A stretch of 39,550 bases of DNA from Pezizomycotina sp. ARF18 (GCA_002224055.1 AZLU01000044.1:1-39550); one strand, 5' to 3'. Shown: positions 1 to 12,639, counted from the first letter of the stretch. Numbers and translations: made by a program. Notes: generated by a model not told the origin, from the letters alone.

Positions 1-434
1 TTATAATATTATAGACAAAGAGAGAAACACAAAAAATAGTATATGGAAAAAAAAAAAAAAAAAAAAGAACTGATATTCTAACGCACACCTTGATGTTCCC
101 TTCTTGTGAAGAGTAGAAAACGAAGAAACCTTTTTTTGTGAATATAAATCGTAAATTGTGTGACTTAGAATTTTCAACGGAAGATATGTAGAAACCATTT
201 ATGATAATAAAAGAAAACATTAGGTTACACTAGGAGGTTATAGGCGCAAAAAAGGTTAGAGTAGAGTAGAGTAAAATAAGAACAGAAACCAACATACTAG
301 TAAGAGGTATCTTGAATGACTTAAGGAACAAACAAAAATTAGAAACCCTCCATTCTCCTCTCCTTCCTTGAGAAAATACCATTATTAGAACTTTTCATAT
401 TGCTCGAACATTAGATATTACTTTTTTTCTAGTT
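1..434. other. AT-rich region downstream of the CPS1-like gene
   Basis: No credible gene is visible. The stretch is AT-rich, has a 20-A run at 47-66, and includes purine-rich GTAGAGTAGAGTAG-like repeats near 260-275. It lies immediately 3' of the minus-strand CPS1-like gene, so it probably holds that gene's 3' untranslated region. The small frames here are low-complexity Phe/Lys translations of homopolymers. Confidence 0.6.
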
Positions 435-3400
435 TTACTTCCCCGTGCCGTAGTTCATGTGCAGCAGCGCTTCCCGGGGTAGCTCCCGACGCTGAACCCG
501 TCGCTAGCGTCGCTGGGACTCTTATGGTGACCGCCTTGCGCCTGCGACATCCCATGCGGCAGTTGATTCTCCTGCAACCCCGGCGGCGGCGGCGGGTGCG
601 GCGTCGGCGCATTCGTATTAACAATATGAAGCGTCCTGTGCTCCCCTTCCCCCGCCCGCGGCGTCGTAATCTGCCCTTCATCCCTATTATCGTCATTGTT
701 TCATCACCCGAAAACTGCGAGTTGGAGCTGGATTCCGGCGTCGCATGCGCCGCGCGAGCTCCTTCGCGAATTCCTCCGTTAGCGTCATCGTCAGCGGGCG
801 GTGGCGCTCGGGTATGGCGGGAGCGGGACTGTCCGTGTCGCCCCTGGAGAATATCTCGCGCGCGGCGGCTTCGTGGTAGTTACGCCTGCAGTTTTCCGGC
901 TACCTGTTCTTCATCCAGGCGTTCTCCGGCGGCGTCGCCTCCGGCGCGTCGGGCAGTCGTTGTAGTCGGTTGGTAGCTCGACGGCGGCGAAGCTCATTGA
1001 AGTATACGGAACTGTAGAGGCCCTCTTGTCGTCTGGGTGCCTATCATCAACCAGCGTCGTTGTTCCAGTGGGAGCCTCGTCCGTTGGCGCGATAGTAGGA
1101 GGTTGCTCGGCCATAGACGTCGACCTACTATGGACGCCGCGTTGTGCTCCGTCGAGCTGCTATCCCGAATACCGAACTGTGCAATCGTGCGCCTGTAATA
1201 TTTTAGATTAGTATAAATAAGAATATGAGTAGAATTGTATTCGAATGATTCAATAGATATTTCCGGTGAAAACTTACATCTTCCTCGTAACCCAAGAAGC
1301 TAAGATTTTACCTCGCTGCTTCTCGCCGAGTCTAGATCTGGGGAAATCGCCTTGCCCAACGAAGGCTACAATGTCAACCACCAACTGATGTTCGTTCAGA
1401 ATAGCGTTTGCAATGACCGGAACTATCGAAGCGAGATACGACTTCCTTATGACTTCTACTAGGACTACAACGAGTCCGCCGGCTTGGAATACAGCACTAG
1501 ATTTCCGAAAATTTACATTAAAAACTGCCCTTACTAGTAAATATGCTACTGTTAAATTGAATGCTTACCTGCCGCCCGGAACGATATTCCTGTGACACTT
1601 CTCCACTGAAAACTCGATATCGATCGGGAAATGGCTTAGGCCGTTAACCTCGAACGTCTCCCCTATGCCGCCGAGTACGAACAAAACCTGCATTTCCGCT
1701 TGCGTCCCGCCTGGCCCTATAGGCCGGCTGACGGTGTGCAGGAACCCAAGGTCGCCCGTCCTGACGTACATGAGCCTCGGATCCCCGTCGACGGTCTTGC
1801 CGCTGAACCTCTCGGCGTCGAACGCGTCTTTGGAGCCGTAGAACGATTTCGCGCACGCCTCCGAGTTGACCCAGATTTCGCCGTATTCCCCGTTATGGCA
1901 CAGCATGCACGTCTCCGGGTTCACGATGGCGATCTGCGTGCTCACGGCACCATTCCGGAGTCCTGGATGAGGAGGGCGACGGTTGTTTTCAGGATCTATA
2001 GGGAAGACGAGACCCCTTCTGAGAGCGGTTGTGTCGAGCCACAGTTCGATTGGTTCAATGCTCATGTAAGACCGGGAAGCTACCATCGGATCAGGACGTG
2101 AGAGTATATTGTGCTGATAGCCGTCCTGTCAAGGTATGCGCTCGAGAAGTGGAGTCTAACCTTTTGGACTATAGAATAGGTAGCGAGTCAGCTTGAATGT
2201 TATACAAACGATTTTCTTCTAAAAAAAAAAAAAAAAAAAAACATTGTATTGTACTTACATATCTCTGGCCTCGGTCTCCCATCAAACGATATCATCATAT
2301 TTTCACCTCGGTCAAGTTAAAACCTTTAGCTGGCATCATGCTGATGGCGTGGTCGAGCATCTGAGGAGTCGCGTAGGTGTCCTTCACCTTATATCGCGAC
2401 ATTGTCAGGAAGAGGTTTAGAGGGTTCTGCGCAAAGTCGACGGGCGAGACCATATACGTCGGAGCGCCGAGGAATACACCCATAAGGCAGGTATGGAGAA
2501 AACCTATTCGATCGAGCTCCGTACGCAGCCCAGGAGCGGTTTCGTGCTGGACATCTGACACGTCTCTTTCTGGACTTTACACATCCCCATTATCGTATCG
2601 TGCCCTAATCCTACCGCTATCCGCCTCTGATCGGGGTCCAGTACGTCCACCATAGCGGGAACGTCGGGCTGCACCCACGTGGGGTTCATTTTGAAACCAA
2701 ATCCCTGCATCCGGACGTCTGCTTCGTCGGTTTGGAAGTGTTGTGGATCGGGGCATGGTAATCTTCAGCACGGACGCTGATTGCTTGATATGTGATGCGA
2801 GAGGCTTCTGCTTTAACAGTGGTCGACGTCGCTGTTTACTAGGATGGCGCGGATGGCAAAGTCAGATATTATGTGTAATAGCGCAGGGACGTCTTCCGAT
2901 AATCGGTTCTGATCCAAAGGCGCCATCGGTATCGCAATAATACCCAAGCAAAAGCAGGCGTGAATAGCGAATACAAAGTCCTCCGAATGCGTATAAATCA
3001 GAACAACGTGATCTCCGGACTTGATTCCTTTCTTCCGCAAGTGCGCCGCCACGGCAGCGATCTTGAAGTCCAACTTCTTCCACGTGAGGCCTTTGCCTTC
3101 CTTCATCTTCGCGTCGATGGAGCAGTAGCTCAGCTCCTCCGCCTGCCGCGTGACTCGCCACTGCAGTAGGTCGACGATGTTCGAGAAATTGTTCAGCGAA
3201 GTACTAGTTCTGTCGTCCATAACGACCTCGCGGTAGTCGAAGCCCGAGTACTGCTTCTCCTGGTTTGCGAGCATGTCCTGTCTCGACTTCGTTGCCGCGG
3301 GGGACCATATACCTCCAACGGGATCGACGCCAACGGGAGGTTGAGTACCGCCCTTTCGACGCCGAACTTGACGTGCACGCACGGCAAACCGCCTACGTCG

Positions 3401-6400
3401 AATTCCTTCCTGCAGAGCATGTTACCGATCTCTCGACGCCCATTCTTCCACGTCCGCAGGGTTAGGAGCAGTAATCATAACACAGTACACGCGGACCTGG
3501 TGCTCCTCGAGTAAGACCTCGATGCACTTTTCGGAAATGGAGTCGAGGAGGGCCGTGTCCAGCTGTCTTGGAGGACCTCCGGCTGCTTGAGGGGAGGTCG
3601 AAGCGGCTGGTGACTCCAGCAACACTATTGGTAAATGCTCGTCATTCACGAATACGTCGAAGGCGGAACTAGAAAATATAAAACCATTAATTAGATGATC
3701 AGCCCTTGAAAATAGTATCTTAGCTCTAAAGGGGCGAACAGGATATCCAACCTATCGTATATCTTCGGAACGTTCTTCATAATGCTAACGATGAGATGCT
3801 GAACGAAGAAGTATCGGTACTCTGCCATTACCCTGGCCATACCCAGATCGGCGGATCCTTCGCTCCATTCAACCTTTTGTCTTAACCGATCCTCGTAGAG
3901 ACGAGCACAAATATTTTACCTTGTACAACGACTCCTAAAAGACCCGTCCTTAGGAATTCTAGGTCGAGCATAATGGGAGAGGGTTTCCAGGCTCGAATTT
4001 GTAAGGTCTAGCATGGAAGATGGATTCAGTCGGCTTCGGCAGTCCCCAAAATCCTCCCGATAGCGAAGGAGAGTCGACCCATATTTCTCCGACGACATTC
4101 GGCGCACACAATACGGAATTCTCAGATTAACGACAGCAAGCGTTGCATCGGGAATCGGGTAACCGAAAGCCGTTAAACGAACTGTTCCAGCTTCACCTGC
4201 CCGTTTCTTCGCATCTGCCCCGAGCGCAAAGAGCACTATATCGTTGGTCTTCAGGGCTTCCTTATCGATGAGCGCTTCGAGCAGGTCTGTCCCTTTCTCC
4301 TTCCTCGGTGGTTGTTCGTCCGGCCGGGCCATACCGCCGCCAACAAGGCTCGTATACTCCTCTCCTTTCTCCTTCGGCTTGTCGCCATGCGCGGGCTGCT
4401 TGAGCGTTTCTGCCACCAACGGTACCCCGAGCCTTTCTTCGCCTCCCAACCAGTCTCTCATCGAAATGACCATGCCGCCATGTTCGGGCAGGCAGAGCAG
4501 TGGCGCCACGACGTCCCTCGCCCTCGTGTTACCGAGGGTCTGAGCCATCTGTCGGCCAGTATGTCGTGGAATTCCGCATCCACGGTCAAACAGTCAATGA
4601 GGCACAGCTTTATCGACGAAAAGTCTACCTGAAGCTTCTTCGAAAAGTTGCGGGTCTGGAAGGGGTCGGACTGTAGTTGTAAGCTACGGTCTTCAGGCCC
4701 GGGTAGTCGGCGAGCGTGAGCGTGCACTTGTAGCGGTCATGATGTGAGCGTACAGGCCCGGCGTAGTAACGCACTGGTGAGCGCAGTATACGGTCGTGTG
4801 GCCACCGTAGACTGCGAACAGCACCTGGAATATCAGGCCGATGGACTGTCGCGGATCCAGGTACGAAACGAGCACTTCGCCGTTACCACTCCCCACGACT
4901 AGCCGGCCGGATTTGTCCCTCAGAGAGGAGTTAAAGGTATCCTTTGCGCTATCGTTGTGGGTGTGCTGCCGACGATAGCCGCCAGGCAGCTCATCTGGTG
5001 CATTATCGTCCGGTGGTCCATAACCACACCGCGAAGGTCTCCAGTGGGCGCCCTTGAGTACTCGATGTAAGCTAAATCGGGAGCTTGCAAGGAGGGATTT
5101 CATCCTTTTTCTTCGGATGGAAGCTGCCGAACTCGTTCGTCTTCCACCATTCGACGCCGCGCGGCCACTGCAGCTTGTGTGTTGTCAGATCCCTCTGGAA
5201 TGCCTTCAAATTATTATCCGTCGTCAAAGCAAGATGCGCCTGCGTCTGCTGCAGTATGAAATTTAGCTTTTCGTGGTCCTCAGGGTTATTTATCGGAACG
5301 GCCACGACTCCCGCAATGAAGCAACCCATCAAAGCTACCGCAAAGTCGATGACTTCAATCTCCCTGTAAATCAAAGCTACCCTGTCGCCTTTGTAAAGAT
5401 TAGATTTTTCCCTGATAACCTGCGCTACCTTTTCTGCTCTCGACCCGAGCTTATCCCACGTCATTGTTGCAACTTCTTTCCCTTTCCCATCTAAAACTAG
5501 GAAAGCAGCTTGCTTCGGATTTGTACGTTGTCGGTGTCGTAAAACTGCGGCGATGTTGTCGAACCCAGACATCGGAACGTTACCGTTGTGCGGGTCGAAT
5601 AAGTCGAAGGGGACGTTTCTTGGTTCCAGCGGCGGCTGGTGTGTCGTACCGTACGCGCCTGGCATATCCGAGGAATCTAGTAAAGGGGAGCTTGTGCAGC
5701 CGTTGGGAATATGGTGCATTATATTCGGGGTTGGTGTATTGCTGTGGTTGGTATGCCGCTTGCTGCTGCTGTTGTGGTTGCTGCCGCTGCTGTTGCTGCG
5801 GCTGAGGTGGCATCGGCGCATTAGAATAGTAACTCTCCCTTTGCGCCGGAGCATCTCCACCTTGGTGGTACCCTTGCGTCGGGAAATCAGCAAAGTACCC
5901 ACTCATCGTGTTCGTCTTCTCGTACTGGCCGTCGTGCGACTGCATCGTCTGCGTCCCGTAGCTGTGCGCGCCGGCTGCGGCGTCACCCCCGGGTCGCCGT
6001 AGTAAGGATCGTAAGGGTTCGGTTGATTTCCCGCACCCATGTACTGCTGCTGCGCCGTCATAGTCCCGGCTGCGGAGGATGCGGCGCGTACGAACCGGCG
6101 TTATATGAGCCTGCGCGACGGGTTGCGCGTACGAAGGGAGGATCTGGCGCGGGGAACCGGGTTGGCTTCCGGAAGTGTACGAGGCGCTCCTAGCGTGCTG
6201 CTGCCACTGCTGCGTCGCCGCCTGCGGCTGCGAAAGTTCCTCACGCCGGGACCACCACCGACGGCTCCACCTCCCACGCCAGCTGCAGACCGTACCCTTG
6301 CTGCTGCCCGTACGGCGATACGCTGTCGTAACCCGCCCCACCGCCGAAACCATCGTATCTCCGCGGTCGTGGGGGGAGAGTACTGTATGCCCGGCACGCC

Positions 6401-6820
6401 GATGCCGCTGTGCCTGGCGACCGCGGGACCGCTGCTCATCCGCGGCGAGGCGGCTACCATCGAGTGGTGCGGGCTCGACATCATCGATCCGGACCTTGTC
6501 GAGTTCGGCGAGCTGGCGTGTTGTGAACGACTCCATATTCGGATAGAATTTTCGCCCTCGCTTCTCGTAGCCCTTCTGCGTGATTTCTTCGTTCTAAGAT
6601 TTTTTTCGTTAAACTTAAGGTATCGGTAATAATAATAAAAAAGAAAAAAAAAAAAGGAAAAAAGTGCGCCCATGCGTATGACAATCCCCATGGAACTCAG
6701 CAGCATTTAATGCAGCTTAAGAAGCTCTGCTTCTGCCCCACACGTGCAGGATGTATACCGTACCTCAAGCTCACGATCTAGCTCCGCCAACCGAGCCTTT
6801 AGCTCAGAGTTATCGTCCAT
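435..6820 (-). CDS. CPS1: DIP2/CPS1-family protein with two AMP-binding (adenylation-like) domains
   Basis: This is a fungal homologue of Disco-interacting protein 2 (Cochliobolus CPS1, S. pombe Mug62, yeast Cmr2). Domain order: an N-terminal DMAP1-binding-type segment starting MDDNSELKARLAELDRELE (exon 1, 6764-6820), a 170-nt intron (6594-6763), then EEITQKGYEK; a Gln/Pro-rich linker near 5750-5830; adenylation-like domain 1 (about 5570-3930, starting NVPFDLFDPHNGNVPMSGFD); and domain 2 (about 3400-900, including VLIYTHSEDFVFAIHACFCL and YVRTGDLGFLHT). The usual TSGSTG-PKG loop of domain 1 reads SRAPTGDLRGVVMDHRTIM, as expected for this family. Family work links DIP2 proteins to acyl-lipid/diacylglycerol metabolism, not peptide synthesis. 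Introns include 2169-2258 (90 nt, with a 21-T run) and 1497-1568. The protein probably ends ALLHMNYGTGK at 435. Length is about 1,900 residues, normal for the family. At least ten frame changes are needed, so this is either assembly error or decay; I favour error. Family assignment is firm; exact exon ends are not. Confidence 0.93.
2169..2258 (-). other. CPS1-like gene intron containing a 21-T tract
   Basis: The donor GTAAGTAC follows the GRPRPEI coding stretch, and the acceptor CTATAG precedes QKVRLHFSSAYLDRTAI. Removing it joins the two blocks in frame (I-F-Q-K-V). A 21-nt A run on the plus strand (2221-2241) forms a T tract in the middle of the intron. Seen directly; the splice call rests on frame and family continuity. 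Confidence 0.75.
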
Positions 6821-8130
6821 CGTGTCCGTAAGCAGCGCCCCCGGTGAACGCGAATGTGGAGGTGTCTTTTCAAATCTAAAATTCCTAGTAGCATAGTAAG
6901 AAAGGGAGTTAGAAAGATAAGACCTCCGTCAAATTCGGTGTCCTTTGAAGAATTGAAAGAAAATACACGATTGACGCTTACTGTTTTCACCCCTCGATTC
7001 TTCTGCTTTCTTGTATTATATTTTCGGATGTTAAGAGTGTTCGTCGGTCGTATGTTCGTTCGTTTTCGAGGTGATTCGGAGGATCTCTTACTTTTTATTA
7101 CGTCAATTCTGAGGAGGGAGGGAGTAAAGGAAGGGATTGGCAGCTTTGACTTAAAATTGCCGCCGAAAGACCGGGCCAAAATCGCAAACCTGAAATCTCG
7201 CAAATAAGGATGAGAGAAGAAGTGATTCAGATTGGTATAGGAAAGAGAAAGAAAGAAGAGAGAATGAGGGTAGCACAGAATAGAGCCAGCTGTAGGTATT
7301 TTCTCTCTTCCTATGGTCTAAAAAGCCCCCTCCCTTTATCGCGACTCGTGTCTGGAGTGAGTAATGCGAGTGAGAAAGAGGATTGAAGGAGGGAGGGTTA
7401 CATGGGGGGTTGGTCGGGGTGGAAGACGGACTATTACAGAATCCCCAGCCGCTGCTGATCTTTTTTTTTTTTTTTTTTTTCTCCTTCTTTTCTGCAATGT
7501 AAGCCGCCGCCGCCGCATTCAGAGAGGGCTGAAGAAGTTTGTGCCGATAAAGTTCTCGGCAAAAAAGAGGCATGAAAGCTTATAAGCTATACGATGAGCT
7601 AGAGCTAGAGCTTATATACAGCGAACGGTATCTAGTATTGAGAATCAATGTTGTTTGACGATACGTACGGAGGCAATTTGTAATTCTGCAGCTTTGCATA
7701 GCACTTCTTATCTTGAAGGATTCAGAAGCCTTGCAATGGAAGCTGTTTTTAACCGACACTTGTGAACACACATTGGGCATAAAGCTGTATCATCAAAGCT
7801 CATGAGCCCAGCCCTTCAAATTGCCGACAGTCCCATGTTTATATCGGTAAACTATCGCAAAGAAAGAAACGAACGATAAAAACAACAGCGGCAATCCATT
7901 TTTATTTCAATTGTCCTATGTGCTATAACCCATGTATGCGTTGTCCCTCCCATGGCATTTATGATGTCTGATGCGTGAAGAGTAGATAGTAACCCCAATT
8001 GTGTTTATCAAAACACCCTCCATCTTCATTTACGTGTAAGGGTATAAAGCAACACCCATAAAATTTCTTCCATAACTGCTAGAAAACCTGTACCATCCTC
8101 TATCGAAAGAAAGAAAAAGAAAGGAGAGCG
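6821..8130. other. Intergenic region: CPS1-like promoter and Sac2-like 3' flank
   Basis: Both flanking genes are on the minus strand, so this interval holds the promoter and 5' leader of the CPS1-like gene and the 3' flank of the phosphatase gene. A T20 run lies at 7461-7480. Open frames around 6800-7580 exist on both strands but have biased Arg/Lys/Ser composition and no recognisable domain. No RNA gene is recognised. Confidence 0.6.
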
Positions 8131-11100
8131 CTACCCCCAAACCAGCCTCCTAATATTATACCCAACCTGCTCGAAAAAGCCAGTACTCTTCTTCGCTTCC
8201 GCCAAACTTATAATCTCCTCCTCTTCTAACAAGCTACTGCCGCCTTGCGCGGCTGCAGAATCACCACCGGAGTGATCACCCTTCAAGCAAGCCCTCTCGA
8301 TTCCTTGCAGATACCTATTACGGCACCTACAACGTCCTCGGTTCTTTACGATCTTTATCCGCCGGATCGGACGACACCGCAGAATCCAGGTGCAGCGCCT
8401 TGAAAGCCAAGAACGGCTCGTCAAGTGCTAACCGCACGAGCGACGTATCGCTAGACCTCACACCCGTGTTACTATCGACGGAATGATGCTGCGCGGTAGA
8501 CGTAGATACAGCCGTCGACGGTCTTGAATTAAGGAGATGGTGGACGTCAGCGTCCGCGTATTTATACGCTGGCTGTATCGCGCCCGGGAGAGTAGTGTAT
8601 TACGAAGCCGTAGTTGAGCTTCGGATCGGTGGCGGAGGAGGTGAATGTCGATGTGATGTACGTTCCTGGTAAGAAAGAATATATTTTAGTGAGATGGACC
8701 TACTAGCGAAGAGATGTGATGTTGTTTAAAGACTGCGCATACCATGTCGTATCTTCTTAATGTTCAGTAGGTCGATTCGAGTAAAGGAGGACACTTTATC
8801 CATCTGGAAGTCGAACCGGCAGAAGTACACCGCCGCATCAGTGAGTAGCAGCACGGCATCCTTAAATGGCGCGGTGCGTCTAGATTTCGAATGATCGTGT
8901 AAATGTTAGCGAGAAATCGACTACAAGCAATCATGGTAGACAAAAAAAAAAAAAACAATCCCATAGAGCCTGTAAATGTCGTCCATAGACTCATGCTCTA
9001 ATGTAGGGCGGTTGGGAAAATAGAAATACTGCGTGTAATAATGTGAAATAGTGTAGCCCATTCGTGCGATGCACTGGAAAGCCTATAGCAGCTGCAAAAG
9101 CGTCTTCCTTTGGCATCTTAAGAGACTATAATAACTCCTCTACTTGACGTCTTCTTCTTCTTCTTCTTCTTCAGCCCCCAACTATAATATTTATGTCTTT
9201 TCCAGAGGATCTTCAAATATATCTCTCTTCCTTTTCTTTTATGAGAATTGCGTCTTAAAAAAAATAATAAAACCTACAGAGTACTCTCTTCCTGCGGTAC
9301 ACTTAGCGTCCACGCACCAGGGTCTCCTCGCTTTCGTCCTCGATTACTATCTTCGCGCTCGTTTCGACTGATTTACTTGTCAATGTTTGTTTTCCATTTA
9401 CAAGGAAAGCCTGAAGATAAAGGGTATAAGGGTATATATAAAAACGTTACATGAAAAAGATGGGAAATTTGGATCCAAGAGCCAAAAAAAAAAAGTAAAC
9501 TAGAGATAAAAATGAAAAATAAAAACAATATAAACAATATAAAACACATAAAACAAACAGGCAGGATACGGTATACAAGAAAATTTTAGAACATTTATAC
9601 ATGAAAAAGAAAAATATATATATAAATAAACAAGAAAGAAGAATCACTTGAATATAGGCATCATTTAAATCAATACTCCCACACTATTTCATCGCCATAA
9701 GCTCATACGTAGGATACCAACAGCAGCAGAAAAAGGGAGGACGTTTGAGCCCAACCCCAAGAAGAAAAAACGAAGACCCAATAAAGATAGCACTTACTAG
9801 CAGTTTGCCGTAATTTCTTGAGCGAGACGGCTGGATCCCCGGACATCATACGAGATTCGAACTCGACAAATATCTGCTCATTGACATTCCCGAGCAGGTA
9901 GTCGATGGCGGTCTGGTGAAGAAATCGCCAATAACGTTGTTCCAGAACCTCGTAAGCGTCAACCCGAAGTCGTTCAGCGCACCACCGACACCCCGCTTCC
10001 TAGTTCGGGTGTAGTCGCCCTTGAGCGCAGCGGTCGAAGAATATTGCTTGGATACTGCGTCGCCGTTGTCCGCCCAGGTGAGATTCAAAACATCCAAGGT
10101 AGCTTCTAGTTCGCTCGTGTTGACTCCAATCTTCTCCAGCAGCTTCTCGATACGTAGCGTCCGCAAGCCGACTGCACGACGTTCGTACGGTCCAAGCAGT
10201 CCATGCAGTTGGTCCTCACGATACCGGTCTGAATTCGCTTCAGGTTCCGTCCTCGCTCTCTTCCGTCCAGCCCTGTCGGTCCATCACTGGTCGATGGTGT
10301 CGATAAGCTGGCTGACGTTTTCAAACTTCATGCCACGACACACTTGTGGAAATCAAACCACTCAAAGTCGATCTTGGGATCATCCATCTCCTTGGCATAC
10401 TTCTCGAACAGATCCCCAACGATTGCCTCCTGTGACTTCTTTTCGACGAGGTTCACGGCTTGAACAGTTCCACCGTATCTTTCGTGAAGCCGATTAAAGT
10501 GAGCTTGGAACGCTCGCTTTGTCACTTCCTCGGTCTGGTGGACGAATGGCTTCGGTTGAACGCATACGGAGTCTGTTTGAAAAAGACGGGTATCGAGCCG
10601 CGGAGCTGCACATATGATAACTTGTGCTCTTGTCAACGTCCGTGAGCATCTGTTCCGTCTCGACACAGTTTGCAACGTTGCCTTGTTCGTCAACGCCTCT
10701 GCGCGAGTAGCGAAGGCCAGCACCTAAAAACGGAATTATTGGTGAGATTTAGTTTTATTTTTTATTTTTTATTTTTTTTAACAGGAGTTCCAATGCTGAA
10801 TTTATTTGAGGAACAATGACTTACGTTTAACGCTTCGGCGAGATATCAGGGTGAACAGGAAGCTCCTCGTAGCACCTTCATTCGATGGCACCTGAAAGTG
10901 GGCCTGGCCGACGAATCCTTGCATCAGCGGGAGAGCAAATTGATCGTTGTTGCCATCGGTGAAAGGCGCAAGCAATGTCGATTCCACCAGAAACTGCCGG
11001 ATATTCTATTAGTCTACAGCTCTCGAAAATACCGCGAGAGAAATACCTACCTCAGGATCAACCAGCTTGTACAATGGCAAGGAACTGCCGCCACGCTGTG

Positions 11101-12156
11101 GTTGCTGCTTGGCGAGAGAGCGAGTAATATCGTAGTCGTACGAGAAGAAAAAGGACTTTGAAGACGCAAGGAGGAGCTTCGTCGTACGCAGAAGCTTCGG
11201 CGTAAGAGTCGTCGCGACGTTCTTGACCATCTCTTCCTCGAGTTGCTGTCCGGCTTCCGTTGAAGGTTCGCTTACCGCAATACCAGCAACGCCTTCTTCG
11301 AGAGCCCGAGCGGGAGAGACACTTCATTTTCTAGTAAGCTCTTAGCTTCGGTCTCACCTGTAGCTGGTACCAGTGGCTCAGTGCTCCGCTGCGCGCCTTC
11401 CTCTTCGTAGGTGCTCATCCCCTGCTGGCGCCTCTGGTCCGCCTGCCACCTCGTCTGGAGAACCACCTCTCGGCGAAGCGCCCGTACGCACCCTTCTTGC
11501 CGATCACGTCCTCCGCTATGCTAGAGCGTCTCTGCGGCGATGGTTTGGGTGCGGGTCTTCTATGTCTGAAACGTCATCGTCCGAAACCGCGGCGGTGCTA
11601 TCTTCCTCGTCTGTCTCAGCATCCTCGACTGGCGTCTTCGTATTTCCGCCTCTACCTCGCCTGGCGGCGTTGATTGCAGACTCCGCTTTCGATTTGGAGC
11701 TGAGCGGGATGAGGGCGATGTCAGTTATGACGTATATCTGCCGACTTTGATCTCGGCGACGGGTTCACGCTTAGTAATTGCGACGAGCCAACTGCTTGAC
11801 GAGACCTGAAGTAAGCCTATTTAGAAAAAAAAACAATGGGTTAGCTTGCAATGAAAGCAAAACGTGCTGACCGGAAACTAGAGAGATTCCAGATTTGGTG
11901 GAAAACGTTGGAGTTGTAAATTGTAATGCAAGGAAGGGGCTAGTGCTTAATTACCTGCAATCCCGACGGCTTCAACCGAACCCCTGGCGGAAGATCTTGA
12001 TTGCTTTGAGCATCCGTGAGGGTTGTGACGAGACCACCCCGTCTTGTAAGCTATCCTTGATCGTTGCGTCGACGACCTCGCATTCGGACCCGAAGGGAGC
12101 AGCAATAGCCCCTCCGCTGCCGCTACAATGATGACCTTTCGCACCAGGCCAGGCAT
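8131..12156 (-). CDS. Sac-domain phosphoinositide phosphatase with hSac2 domain (INPP5F/Sac2-like)
   Basis: A phosphoinositide phosphatase acting on membrane inositol lipids. The start MPGLVRKVIIVAAAEGLLLL (12156) is typical of the larger filamentous-fungal Sac protein, not ER Sac1. The Sac domain carries QFALPLMQGFVGQAHFQV, AGLRYSRRGVDEQGNVANCV and the catalytic CX5RT loop RTNCMDCLDRTNVVQS (about 10170-10229), so the active site is intact. After a large intron, KHESMDDIYRLYGI and AVYFCRFDFQMDKVSSFTRI followed by GTYITSTFTSSATDPKLNYG match an hSac2-type homology region, which argues for INPP5F over Sac1. An acidic insert (ETDEEDSTAAVSDDDVSD) lies before SIAEDVIGKKGAYGRFAERW. Introns supported by frame: 10994-11050, 10724-10824, 8998-9797. 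The protein ends RRLVWG at 8131, with no C-terminal transmembrane pair visible. Several 1-nt frame breaks occur, for example near 12080 and 11750. Confidence 0.9.
8998..9797 (-). other. Putative 800-nt intron in the Sac2-like gene
   Basis: The donor GTAAGTGC follows SLKKLRQTA, and the acceptor ATTAG precedes AGCATGAGTCTATGG. Joining them keeps phase and gives KKLRQTA-KHESMDDIYRLYG. The interval is AT-rich and holds a TTC microsatellite (9151-9172), A-rich tracts and no recognisable domain. At 800 nt it is far longer than the other introns in the window. A missed acidic exon inside (GAA repeat in the minus direction) cannot be excluded. Confidence 0.5.
9150..9172. repeat. (TTC)n microsatellite
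   Basis: A near-perfect run of about seven TTC units lies inside the proposed large intron of the phosphatase gene. In the minus direction it would read as a poly-Glu tract in one frame (A-E-E-E-E-E-E-E-D-V-K then stop), so an exonic role is possible but not favoured. Confidence 0.8.
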
Positions 12157-12639
12157 CCTCGCGGTCTGTTACTTCTTTCTTGGTAAAACCCCTCGCTCAA
12201 ATTCTTTCCAAAACGTTTTTTAAAAATGGTTTCTTCTGATTAAAGCTTATATGATAATTTTTAGTTTTTGAAAAAGTTAGATGTCCTCCTCTTCCGCAAA
12301 GAATAAGTGGTATAAAGTAAGATGAGACACGACAGGCTGCATATGCAAACCAGCTACTACTGTTCGCAAATAAGGCAAATGATGTCTTTTTTCTGTGTCG
12401 CGCCGGCCGTGATGTAAATGATTAAGCGGCAGGACCCGCCCACCAAACGTCAATTGTGGTGCATGAGAAGCAAGGTAAGAAGAGACAAGAGATTCAATAA
12501 ACAAGAAAACAATATTTGAAGATAATTTGGTTTATCGTGGGAAAAATTAGGGAGAAATATATTTAAGTCTTTAGGAGAAAAAAAAAAAAAATAGATGAAT
12601 AAAAGGCAACACAGGATGAATGCCGAGAAAGCTTTTATC

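Noticed and set aside
1700-2101. 133-codon plus-strand open frame
   Set aside because: Antisense to the well-conserved second adenylation domain of the CPS1-like gene.
5553-6002. 149-codon plus-strand open frame, Leu/Cys/Arg-rich
   Set aside because: It lies antisense to the Gln-rich linker of the CPS1-like gene; poly-CAG-type DNA read backwards gives poly-Leu/Cys. No domain.
435-12156. Pseudogene interpretation of the two broken minus-strand genes
   Set aside because: Catalytic and structural motifs are intact in all frames and the same 1-nt breaks occur in essential genes such as MED6 and DRS1, so error is a better explanation. There is no sign of RIP-like C-to-T degradation in these exons.
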